In this document: positions 1-6,311 of the stretch, piece by piece
How positions within the stretch are numbered: position 1 is the stretch's first letter
Layout: the number at the start of each line of letters is the position of its first letter
NCBI GenBank assembly: GCA_934255105.1
Contig: CAKQNH010000193.1
Coordinates: 1-7,856, forward strand
Source: an uncultured Pirellulaceae bacterium
Lineage (GTDB): Bacteria; Planctomycetota; Planctomycetia; Pirellulales; Pirellulaceae
DNA length: 7,856 nt
Direction: 5' to 3'
The notes under the pieces: generated by a model
What the model was told of the DNA's origin: nothing
What the model saw: only the letters and a program-made list of their open reading frames with translations
The model's database searches: none
Program-made: the position numbers and the translations under genes

Positions 1-1352
1 TCAGGGTTCGACACGATCCCCTCTGTTTGATTGCCGATGCTCGGAAAACGCTGGTCGGTCTGCAGCATCGATCGGGTCTGGTTGTCGTAGACGACGAAGG
101 ACCAGAAATTGTTAGCCGGGATGTTGGGCGGCAGGTGTACCTTGTAGGTCTGGCTGCCATCCAGCGGCTGGCCCTTGGCATCGGTGACTGCGATCGCGTA
201 TTGCGAACCCTTACCGACCAACTCCAACGACATCGCCGGGGTCACGCCGGTAGCGTAATACAGGAAATGGACCATGGCATCGGTATTGTCCACGCCTGGC
301 TGGGACTGGAACTTGTAGTCACCGCCAACGAAGCCCTGGAACCAGGCGCTACCCGGATAGTAAGCCACGTTCTCGTCGGGATACTTGAAGACCAGCGCGC
401 GGGCGGTCGCATTGCCGACCGCCGCAGCTTCGGTGAGGATCTTCTTCATTCTCGCATCGGGGTTGAACGGCTTCCCCTTCTCGATGCCCAGGGCGGCCAG
501 CTTGCCCAGGACGTCCGGGCTGAAGGCTGCGTTGGGTTCGTATTGGACGATGTGGTTGATGTCCTCGTAGAACTTGTAAGTATTTGCACCGATGGTATTG
601 AAGACCTTGCCGGAAATATTGATGAACTTCATCGGCGGCGGATTGTCGGCATCCTTCAAGCTATAAATTCGGGCGTGCTTCTTGGTCGCTTCCACGGCAG
701 GTTTCGTGCTGCCGTCCTTGAGGAAGCCGCGCCAAAACACCAAGTTACCGTAGGTCTTGGCACGGCAAATGAAATAGCCTTCGGGCACTTCGCCCTCATA
801 GCCAGGCGGCAGCAGCAGATACTTGCCCCCCTGCCCCTTATCGGGACCTACCCGTCCGAAATCCGCCACGTACTGGAACCAGTGGTCATCGATAACGCCG
901 AGCACATCTGGCGGCGTCTCCAGCACGACCGGCCCATCCTTGACATCCACCCACATCACACTGTAGATGCTTTCGGAATTGGCGGTCAGGAACAGCGACT
1001 TAGAATCCATTAGATCTTCGGTCAACGCTACCGTCTGGTTATTGTCCACGCCAATACTGGCGAGTCCTTGGCGCATGCCCTCGGTCGAACCGCCCGGCGT
1101 CGCGCTCAGGAAGACATCCACGCCACGCTGGAAGGCGAGGTTGTCATACACCTTCTGCACGGTCTCGTCAGTCGGGAAACCGTCGTTGAACGCGAGGGCG
1201 CCGATGCGGCTTTCCACGATATCCGGAGTGGTTATCTCAGCCGGTATGGGAGTGGTCATCTTGTATTTCTTTTCGGTCTGCGCATGGGCAGTCGTCGTAG
1301 CGGTCAAGGCAACGAGCAGCGCAGTGGTCAGTCGTGGTTGTTTGTGTTTCAT
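1..1352 (-). CDS. DUF1254/DUF1214 secreted protein, copy B (3' end outside window)
   Basis: The frame is open from an ATG at 1352 to the window edge: 450 codons plus two bases, with no stop. It is the tandem paralogue of the protein at 1465-2985. The two align without length change over these 450 residues and are about three quarters identical by eye, weakest in the signal peptide, so about 56 C-terminal residues should lie beyond the edge. The N-terminus is a Sec-type signal (MKHKQPRLTTALLVALTA, likely cut after AHA). Shared blocks are VGPDKG, GKYLLLPPG and EGYFICRAKTYGN in the DUF1254 part and NFWSFVVYDNQTRSMLQTDQ in the DUF1214 part. The family (COG5361-type) has no established reaction; an extracytoplasmic location is predicted. 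Start 1352 is preferred because AGGA sits six bases upstream and the TTAAC(G/C)ATGAAA context matches copy A. In-frame ATGs at 1379, 1382 and 1388 lack such a site. Confidence 0.93.
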   Translation of the reverse strand, partial: MKHKQPRLTTALLVALTATTTAHAQTEKKYKMTTPIPAEITTPDIVESRIGALAFNDGFPTDETVQKVYDNLAFQRGVDVFLSATPGGSTEGMRQGLASIGVDNNQTVALTEDLMDSKSLFLTANSESIYSVMWVDVKDGPVVLETPPDVLGVIDDHWFQYVADFGRVGPDKGQGGKYLLLPPGYEGEVPEGYFICRAKTYGNLVFWRGFLKDGSTKPAVEATKKHARIYSLKDADNPPPMKFINISGKVFNTIGANTYKFYEDINHIVQYEPNAAFSPDVLGKLAALGIEKGKPFNPDARMKKILTEAAAVGNATARALVFKYPDENVAYYPGSAWFQGFVGGDYKFQSQPGVDNTDAMVHFLYYATGVTPAMSLELVGKGSQYAIAVTDAKGQPLDGSQTYKVHLPPNIPANNFWSFVVYDNQTRSMLQTDQRFPSIGNQTEGIVSNP

Positions 1353-1380
1353 CGTTAATCCTGTCGGTTTGTGTTTCATC
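1340..1380. repeat. 14-bp direct repeat duplicating a start codon
   Basis: GTTTGTGTTTCATC occurs at 1340-1353 and again at 1367-1380, 27 bp apart. On the minus strand each copy contains ATGAAACACAAA, so MKHK is encoded twice in the same frame (MKHKPTGLTMKHKQ). Only the inner copy has a good Shine-Dalgarno site. It overlaps a 10-bp palindrome, CATGATCATG, at 1380-1389. Confidence 0.8.
1359..1362 (-). promoter_or_regulatory. Ribosome binding site deciding the copy B start
   Basis: On the minus strand AGGA is followed by a six-base spacer (TTAACG) and ATG at 1352. None of the three upstream in-frame ATGs (1379, 1382, 1388) has a comparable purine-rich site, so this element decides the start. 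Confidence 0.6.
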
Positions 1381-1439
1381 ATGATCATGTGGAGACAATA
1401 TAGAGCACTGAATTCGCGGGCCGGATCGAGTGAGCCAAC

Positions 1440-1458
1440 GCGCGTCGCACGACGGCGC
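1440..1458 (-). other. Stem-loop after the copy A stop
   Basis: GCGCGTCG (1440-1447), a CA loop and CGACGGCGC (1450-1458) form an eight-pair stem with one bulged base. It lies 7 bp past the copy A stop, in the 112-bp gap before copy B. No T-run follows on the minus strand (GTTGGCTC instead), so it is not a canonical intrinsic terminator. It could stabilise an mRNA 3' end or be chance in GC-rich DNA. Confidence 0.35.
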
Positions 1459-1464
1459 TGGAAG

Positions 1465-2985
1465 TCATTTTACTGGTTCGATCTCACCAGGCCGCCAGGT
1501 CTTGTCGAACCACGCTTCTTCTGGCCCGTAGAGCCGCATGACTACGTTCCAGCCTTTGCTGGGCACGGTCTGTACCCAGTTGGACTCGTGCCCCTGGGGC
1601 GCGGTTGGGCCGAACCAGACATCGACCGAGCCATCGGAGTTCGCGACGACTCCCTCTTTCTCATTGCCGATGCTCGGAGAGGGCTGGTCGGTCTGCAGCA
1701 TCGAGCGGGTCTGGTTGTCGTAGACTGTGAATGACCAGAAGTCTCTGGCTGGGATATTCGGCGGCAGGTGCAGCTTGTAGGTCTTGTTGCCGTCCAGTCG
1801 CTCGCCGTTGGAATCGGTCACCGCAGCCGCATACTGCGAGCCCTTGCCGATCAGCTTGAGCGCCATCGCGGGCGTGATGCCGGTGGCGTAGTAGATGAAG
1901 TGGACCATGGCGTCGGTGTTATCCACTCCCGGCTGGGACTGAAACTCATAGTTGCCGCCCATAAATCCCGTAAACCAGGCGCTATCGGGATAGTAATAGA
2001 CCCGCTTGTCTGGGTACTTAAAGACCAGGGTGCGGGCGGTGGCATTGCCGACCGCCGCGGCTTCGCTAAGGATCTTCTTCATCCGCGCGTCGGGCTGGAA
2101 CGCCTTACCCTTCTCGATGCCCAGCGCGGCCAGTTGGCCTAGAACCTGTGGACTGAAGGCCTCGTTCGGCTCGTGCTGCACGACCTTGTCGATGTCCTCG
2201 TAGAATTTGTACGTATTGGCGCCGATGGTATTAAAGACCTTGCCAGACGCGTTGACAAACTTCATCGTTGGCGGACTGCCAGCGTCTTTCAAGCGATAGA
2301 CCTTGGCATACTTCTTGATCTCCTCCACGGCCGGCTTGGTGCTGCCATCTTTGGCGAAACCGCGCCAAAAAAGCAGGTTGCCGTAGGTCTTGGAACGACA
2401 GATGAAATAGCCTTTTGGTACATCCCCCTCGAAGCCGGGCGGCAGTAGCAGATACTTGCCCCCGTGGCCCTTATCGGGGCCCACGCGACCGAAATCCGTC
2501 ACATACTGGAACCAGTGGTCGTCGATGAACCCCAGCACGTCCGGCGGCACTTCGAAGACGAGCGGGCCGTCCTTCAGGTCCACCCACGCCAAGCTGTAGA
2601 TGCTTTCGGTATTGCCCGTCAGGAACAGCGACCTGGAATCCATTAAGTCCTCAAAGATCGCCACCGACTGGTTATCGTTCACGCCGATACTGGCGAGGCC
2701 CTGACGGAAGGCTTCGGCCGAACCGCCTGGCATTGCGGCAAGAAAGGTTTGCACGCCACGCTGGAAGGCCAGGTTGTCATAGACCTTCTGCACCGTCTCG
2801 TCGGTCGGGAAGCCATCGTTGAATTCCAGGCTGCCGATGCGGGAATCCACGGTATCGGGAGTGGTGATCTCTGCCGGGATCTCCGTGGTCATCCTGTACG
2901 ACCTTTCGGTCTGCCCATAGGCAATCGATGTAGCTGCAAAGGCAGCGAGAATCGCTATGGAAATGGCACAATTTTTTGATTTCAT
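1465..2985 (-). CDS. DUF1254/DUF1214 secreted protein, copy A
   Basis: This complete gene encodes 506 residues, normal for the two-domain family. Residues 1-24 are a signal peptide (MKSKNCAISIAILAAFAATS, likely cut after IAYG). DUF1254 covers roughly 75-205, with VGPDKG at 168-173, GKYLLLPPG at 176-184 and GYFICRSKTYGNLLFWRG at 192-209. DUF1214 covers roughly 375-490, with FWSFTVYDNQTRSMLQTDQ from 416, NWVQTVPSKGWN at 469-480, RLYGPEEAWFDKTWRPGE near the end and the stop soon after, as is typical. The family is common in marine bacteria and its reaction is not established; I assign none. The mature protein should be periplasmic or exported. The start has a modest AGGT site nine bases upstream (2995-2998). 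Copy B lies 112 bp downstream on the same strand, so the pair is a local gene duplication. Confidence 0.95.
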   Translation of the reverse strand: MKSKNCAISIAILAAFAATSIAYGQTERSYRMTTEIPAEITTPDTVDSRIGSLEFNDGFPTDETVQKVYDNLAFQRGVQTFLAAMPGGSAEAFRQGLASIGVNDNQSVAIFEDLMDSRSLFLTGNTESIYSLAWVDLKDGPLVFEVPPDVLGFIDDHWFQYVTDFGRVGPDKGHGGKYLLLPPGFEGDVPKGYFICRSKTYGNLLFWRGFAKDGSTKPAVEEIKKYAKVYRLKDAGSPPTMKFVNASGKVFNTIGANTYKFYEDIDKVVQHEPNEAFSPQVLGQLAALGIEKGKAFQPDARMKKILSEAAAVGNATARTLVFKYPDKRVYYYPDSAWFTGFMGGNYEFQSQPGVDNTDAMVHFIYYATGITPAMALKLIGKGSQYAAAVTDSNGERLDGNKTYKLHLPPNIPARDFWSFTVYDNQTRSMLQTDQPSPSIGNEKEGVVANSDGSVDVWFGPTAPQGHESNWVQTVPSKGWNVVMRLYGPEEAWFDKTWRPGEIEPVK

Positions 2986-3068
2986 GGTTAAGTGACCTGG
3001 CCCGCGTGGTTCAAAAGCGAATTCGTATTATTTCAGATTCAAGACACTCAGCGGCGACAAGCTCCTTC

Positions 3069-3086
3069 GCCCGGTGTCAGCCGGGC
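3069..3086 (-). other. GC-rich hairpin between surface protein and copy A
   Basis: GCCCGG, a six-base loop (TGTCAG) and CCGGGC form a perfect six-pair stem, about 100 bp after the stop of the surface-protein gene and 83 bp before the copy A start. No T-tract follows on the minus strand. It might be a weak terminator or a leader structure; chance is not excluded at this GC content. The rest of the 201-bp gap (2986-3186) shows only the repeat fragment at 3159-3175 and no promoter I would defend. Confidence 0.3.
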
Positions 3087-3158
3087 TGCTGACCCGCCGC
3101 CAGTGGAGAAGATTGAGTTGGGGGGACTTGCTTCCCCGCTCTTACGGTTCAACCGCTG

Positions 3159-3175
3159 CAGCGAGAAGTCTCGAT
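3159..3175. repeat. Fragment resembling the end of the 6312-6550 repeat
   Basis: CAGCGAGAAGTCTCGAT here matches CAGCGAGAAGTGTCGA at 6520-6535 with one difference. It also matches the reverse complement of the other arm (6329-6349), where two extra bases (AT) lie after AGT. The CGAGA..TCTCG part is itself a tiny palindrome. It begins 11 bp past the surface-protein stop. It may be a decayed end of the same repeat family or a convergent small palindrome. Confidence 0.4.
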
Positions 3176-3186
3176 CCCCAATTGGA

Positions 3187-4890
3187 TCAGCTTGCGTTGC
3201 TCGTACCTGCGTCCGGTTTGTTGAGTCGCACCAACAACCACTGCTCCGTCTTATCCTGACCAATATGAACCAATGCGGGTGCTTCGTCTTTGGTCAGATT
3301 GTATAGTCCGGTTTCGATTAGATTCGACGCGTTGTCGCCGACGCTGAAGGCTACTCGCTGAGTCTGCTTATCGACGGACCCCTGCACCACCTGTGTTTTG
3401 CCAGTTTCAGTATCGGTGTAATTGCCGCGAATGATCCCCTGCTTGTTCACCGCCAGTTGGATGGAGACGTTCGACTTCGTTCCGCCTGCCTCGGTTAAGG
3501 CGAACACACCCAGCGGCAACCACTCGCCCTCTGCGGATGCATCGGTCGTGTCGGATGCATCGGTCGTATTCGCCACATCGGCCTGCGCCCCGGCCTGGGC
3601 GATCTGGCTCGCCTGCTCATAGTACTGCTGCGACGTTCCAACATTTTCGCCGTCCACGTAAACGCTGCCGTCCTGGTAGGCGACGTTATTGCCGTAGTCG
3701 TAATAAGTCGGTTGTACAGCGGGATATGCCATCCACGCACCGACGGAATTCCAAGTAGCTGTTTGCCAAATCGCATTGGCCGTCATGCCGGCTGCGAACC
3801 AAGCACCAGGATGATTGGTATACCAACCAGGGCCATACATATCCCAGTGGTTGTAGTTGCTGCGCACAGCCACGCCGCTGGTGTAGCGGCCGGCCGGTGA
3901 CATGCGAGCGTATCCGGCGGCGACTCCGCCATTTGGGCCGACGGCCACACCGCGCGCTGCGGCTGCGCCATCGGGACCGACTGCTGCACCTCGTGCGACT
4001 ACTCCGCCATCGGGACCCACGCGAACACCGCGTGCAGCCGCGCCACCGTTAGGCCCGCGCGCGGCACTTCCAGCGGCGACTCCACCATCGGGTCCAACGG
4101 CCGCACCGCGTACTGCCTGAGCTCCATTGGCACCTTGAACACCGCCAACTCTGGCTACGCCACCATCCGCACCGACGCCAACGGCCGCTGCTCTGGTATT
4201 GCCCCCTGGACCAGTTACCGAAATCCCGGCGGCTTGGCCACCGTTGGCACCTTCGGCGGTACCACGATTGACATCAAAGTTATCGCCCGTTGTTCTTTGA
4301 GCGCCGCCGGAGCTGTGCGTTCCGCTCAAACCGCTCAAGCCGCCGTCACCAGGCAGGCCAAGGAAACCATCGAGTTGGCTACGGCTGGCTGCGGAGTAGC
4401 GATTGCTGTTATCGAATTGTCCGCCGCGACCAGCGACGCCGGCATTGCCACCGCCCCCGCGCTGTTCGCTTAGGCCTGCACCGCCACGAGCATCGCGATC
4501 GCGGGCTTGCCCCGCATTGCCGCCCAAAGCCGTGCGATTTCCGCCAAATGCTTCAGGGCTGCGGCTACCTTGCGCTCGTCCCGCGCCGCTGCTGAATCCG
4601 TTGTTTCCCGGACTGCGTCCGGCTCCGTTGAATCCGCCACCGCCCGTGCTGCGTGCACCACCGAATTCGCCACCGCCCATGCTACGGCCGGCACCGCTGA
4701 ATCCGCCACCGCCCATGCTGCGTCCGGCTCCATTGAACCCACCGCCGCCCATGCTATGCCCACCACCGCTGAAGCCACCGCCGCCCATGCTGCGGCCACC
4801 ACCGCCGCGGCCACGTCCCCAGCTATCATCCAGCGGAAGACACAATATGGAACCGATCGCTAGAATGCTTAGAATGCGTATGCGACACAT
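3187..4890 (-). CDS. Secreted glycine-rich repeat protein, planctomycete 'mu-protocadherin-like' type
   Basis: The product has 567 residues. From the N-terminus: a signal peptide (MCRIRILSILAIGSILCL, about 1-24); Gly-rich 11-12-residue repeats of the form GRSMGGGGFSGA (about 32-103); a Gly/Ser/Asn linker; eight 13-residue repeats of the form xVGP(D/N)GGVAARGx (225-328); an aromatic segment with GPGWYTNHPGAWFA and YDYGNNVAYQDGSVYVDGE (about 342-433); an Asp/Thr linker; and a C-terminal segment from GEWLPLGVFALT to TEQWLLVRL (about 455-556) that looks like a small beta-barrel. I recall proteins with this C-terminal half annotated in planctomycetes as mu-protocadherin or cell-surface proteins. 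That name reflects low complexity, not proven homology. A role in surface adhesion or matrix is inferred. ATG 4890 is chosen because AAGG lies seven bases upstream (4898-4901) and a signal peptide follows. The longer frame begins at a TTG (4962) inside a hairpin repeat. The signal-peptide Cys lacks a lipobox. Confidence 0.9.
   Translation of the reverse strand: MCRIRILSILAIGSILCLPLDDSWGRGRGGGGRSMGGGGFSGGGHSMGGGGFNGAGRSMGGGGFSGAGRSMGGGEFGGARSTGGGGFNGAGRSPGNNGFSSGAGRAQGSRSPEAFGGNRTALGGNAGQARDRDARGGAGLSEQRGGGGNAGVAGRGGQFDNSNRYSAASRSQLDGFLGLPGDGGLSGLSGTHSSGGAQRTTGDNFDVNRGTAEGANGGQAAGISVTGPGGNTRAAAVGVGADGGVARVGGVQGANGAQAVRGAAVGPDGGVAAGSAARGPNGGAAARGVRVGPDGGVVARGAAVGPDGAAAARGVAVGPNGGVAAGYARMSPAGRYTSGVAVRSNYNHWDMYGPGWYTNHPGAWFAAGMTANAIWQTATWNSVGAWMAYPAVQPTYYDYGNNVAYQDGSVYVDGENVGTSQQYYEQASQIAQAGAQADVANTTDASDTTDASAEGEWLPLGVFALTEAGGTKSNVSIQLAVNKQGIIRGNYTDTETGKTQVVQGSVDKQTQRVAFSVGDNASNLIETGLYNLTKDEAPALVHIGQDKTEQWLLVRLNKPDAGTSNAS
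3534..3567 (-). repeat. 18-bp period duplication in the surface-protein gene
   Basis: CGGATGCATCGGTCGT occurs at 3534-3549 and 3552-3567. The 18-bp period adds six codons, giving the repeated TTDAS-type acidic linker before the C-terminal domain. It looks like a simple slippage product that keeps the frame. Confidence 0.7.
3907..4218 (-). repeat. Eight 39-bp units encoding 13-residue GP(D/N)G repeats
   Basis: Eight consecutive 13-residue units lie inside the surface-protein gene. Five clear ones read around VGPDGGVAAG, RGPNGGAAARG, VGPDGGVVARG, VGPDGAAAARG and VGPNGGVAAG. The three N-terminal units are more diverged (GPGGNTRAAA, GADGGVARVG, GANGAQAVRG). The Gly spacing and alternating small residues suggest an extended or beta-solenoid-like rod; this is inference. 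Gradual divergence toward the N-terminal end suggests repeated unequal duplication. Confidence 0.8.
4582..4794 (-). repeat. About six 36-bp units encoding GGGGF repeats
   Basis: The region just after the signal peptide of the surface protein encodes imperfect 11-12-residue units such as GHSMGGGGFNGA, GRSMGGGGFSGA, GRSMGGGEFGGA and GRSPGNNGFSSGA. Each carries one Phe in a Gly-rich frame and most carry one Arg or His. Such stretches are usually flexible and sticky rather than folded. Confidence 0.75.
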
Positions 4891-4945
4891 GAGCTGGCCT
4901 TTTTGTTTGTACTGTTGCATGGGTGAGTTCAAACGAGCTGTTGTT

Positions 4946-5082
4946 GAAACGGTTGGGGACAACCGTTCTACTATGATTTTGTGGAAACGGCTGGGACAGC
5001 CGTTCTACGTTGGCGTTTGGAAACGGTTGGGGACAACCGTTCTACGTTGGTGGTCGGAAACGGTTGGGGACGGCCGGGCTAC
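4946..5082. repeat. Array of four 26-bp hairpin repeats with about 37-bp period
   Basis: Copies lie at 4946-4971, 4984-5008, 5020-5045 and 5057-5082. The consensus is GAAACGGTTG GGGA CAACCGTTCTAC. Copies 1 and 3 form perfect eight-pair stems (AACGGTTG/CAACCGTT). Copy 2 has AACGGCTG/CAGCCGTT, changed on both arms so pairing is kept. Copy 4 is decayed (second arm CGGCCGGG). Spacers are 11-12 bp, and two of them are similar (GTTGGCGTTTG, GTTGGTGGTCG). The array fills most of the 188-bp gap between the SnoaL-like and surface-protein genes, and copy 4 overlaps the former's stop codon. It would lie in the leader of the surface-protein mRNA if that is co-transcribed. A REP-like dispersed repeat family is the likeliest class. 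Confidence 0.85.
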
Positions 5083-6020
5083 TTTGTTTCGGCAGGGACA
5101 CGCTTGATGACTACTTCGTCGGTGTCGGGCAGCGGGATGCCATCGGCAGTGCGCTCAATTGACTGCCAAGCGTACGCATTGTCGTCGAGTCGCCTGAGCT
5201 GGTTGATTGAAGTCGTTAGAGTCCCCTCCCCCGTAACGCCCCGAGACTGAGCTGCCCAGCCCGTTGGCGTCATCATCCAAATGCCGACCGCGTGACCTCC
5301 ATCTGGACTGAAGCTCCACGACTGCACGCGACTCTCGGCTGGATTCCAGCCAATGATCTGCACACCGCTGCTGGTCGTGCCATCGATCTGCGTAGTCGTA
5401 TGAGTCCTCTCGACGAAGTTCCCGTTGGCGACCCAGCGGCAAACCGAATCAAAACGAACACCATGCTCTTCGGCAGTCCAGGCTCCGATAAGCCAACCCA
5501 GATCCGCCGTGCTCTCGCGAGTCGCAGGCGTGTCAATCCAAGTGTCGCGCACCGATGCCATTTGCCACTTGCCGTCAACTTTAACGTGGACGCCGGTATA
5601 CTTGCTGACCCCTAATGAACCCGCTGGGGGCGGTTCAACCAGCGCCCGGCCGTCCTCGATCGCCGACGTTTCACTGAGCAAGCGAAGTGAGTCGATGACA
5701 ATTCGGATCGTTGCGTCCGGATGCTCGGCAAAGAAATCAGCGTAGACTTGCTCGATCGCATCGCGGCCAGCATGCACTTCGCCCGAATCATCAATATACT
5801 CTGCATCCTTGGTCCACAGGGCTGCCACCGCCTGAGCATCATGCTTGTTGAAAGCGTCCATAAACGCTTCCGATTGAACTTGAATCAAAGCCAGTTCCGG
5901 CGACAGTTCCGCAACTGTTTCTACCTGTTGATCTGTGGCTTTTGGCTTGGCTTCTTGACCCAGCCCCCATTGAACGTGCGTCGTGAGTACGACCAAAGCC
6001 ATCGCCGTTGTCCATCGCAT
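5079..6020 (-). CDS. Secreted SnoaL/NTF2-like protein with C-terminal lipocalin-like domain
   Basis: The product has 313 residues. Residues 1-21 look like a signal peptide (MRWTTAMALVVLTTHVQWGL). Residues about 43-163 match the SgcJ/EcaC / DUF4440 type of NTF2-like fold: a helix with SEAFMDAFNKHDAQAVAALW, then KDAEYIDDSGEVHAGRDAIE, and the late strand with GVHVKVDGKWQMASVRDTW. Residues about 172-308 form a second segment starting LGWLIGAWTAEE, with NGNFVERTHT and SGVQIIGWNPAESRVQSWSF, resembling DUF1579-like beta-barrels. This pairing is, as I recall, frequent in planctomycetes. NTF2-like domains bind small ligands or act as isomerases; no substrate can be read here. The start at 6020 has a weak purine stretch (AAGAGA) about nine bases upstream. 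The stop TAG lies inside the fourth hairpin repeat. It is the second gene in transcription order. Confidence 0.92.
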   Translation of the reverse strand: MRWTTAMALVVLTTHVQWGLGQEAKPKATDQQVETVAELSPELALIQVQSEAFMDAFNKHDAQAVAALWTKDAEYIDDSGEVHAGRDAIEQVYADFFAEHPDATIRIVIDSLRLLSETSAIEDGRALVEPPPAGSLGVSKYTGVHVKVDGKWQMASVRDTWIDTPATRESTADLGWLIGAWTAEEHGVRFDSVCRWVANGNFVERTHTTTQIDGTTSSGVQIIGWNPAESRVQSWSFSPDGGHAVGIWMMTPTGWAAQSRGVTGEGTLTTSINQLRRLDDNAYAWQSIERTADGIPLPDTDEVVIKRVPAETK

Positions 6021-6311
6021 AGTGCGTTATCTCTTTGAGTTGAATACATCGCATCCGTGCAAGGAAGGTCCGGCTCCGCCGAAATTTGTTGTACTCGTAC
6101 GGCTTCTCAATGTTCTGGTGAGCATTCCTCCCTGGATTGAGTTCAGCTCTGGCCGGAGGACGACACTATTAATCTACAGGTAATTTAGCTCGTAAACCTC
6201 CCGTTTGACGGCAAATTCTAAATCCTTTGGGCTTTTTTAAGCCAAAGACAGTGTATGGCCTCTACCGGTATACCGGGGGACAAAGAACTTTGATGGAGGT
6301 GTCATGCAAGA
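6021..6311. other. Intergenic leader region of the SnoaL-like gene with small palindromes
   Basis: No gene is seen here. Three structures stand out. A stem-loop at 6225-6247 (CTTTGGGCTT, TTTT, AAGCCAAAG, with one bulged G) has no T-run beyond the stem on either strand. A perfect 12-bp palindrome, CCGGTATACCGG, lies at 6265-6276. A short palindrome, CAAAGAACTTTG, lies at 6281-6292. An isolated GTACTCGTAC at 6091-6100 repeats the core motif of the element at 6312-6550. The region should contain the promoter of the minus-strand gene at 6020, but I cannot place -35/-10 boxes with confidence. Confidence 0.5.

Noticed and set aside
1391..1430. TATATT as a -10 box for copy B
   Set aside because: No acceptable -35 hexamer lies at 16-18 bp, and planctomycete promoter consensus is not reliable enough to call it.
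27..1734. Long plus-strand open frames opposite the DUF1254/DUF1214 genes
   Set aside because: They are antisense shadows in GC-rich DNA. The minus-strand frames give the conserved proteins, and the same shadow pattern recurs opposite both paralogues.
4813..4890. Lipoprotein signal at the Cys of the surface protein (GSILC)
   Set aside because: The residue before Cys is Leu rather than Gly, Ala or Ser, so it does not fit a lipobox. An ordinary Sec signal fits better.
4891..4962. Longer N-terminus for the surface protein (TTG at 4962 or ATG at 4920)
   Set aside because: It would put 24 non-hydrophobic residues before the signal peptide. The TTG lies in a hairpin repeat and neither start has a ribosome site, whereas ATG 4890 has AAGG at good spacing.
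4946..5082. Possible CRISPR array (regular repeats about 26 bp long)
   Set aside because: The intervals are only 11-12 bp and two resemble each other, copies vary in the stems, and no cas gene is present. It is a tandem hairpin repeat.
3902..5107. Pro/Ala-rich plus-strand frames opposite the surface-protein repeats
   Set aside because: They are the complement of Gly-rich repeat codons (GGN read as NCC). No signal peptide or ribosome site supports them.
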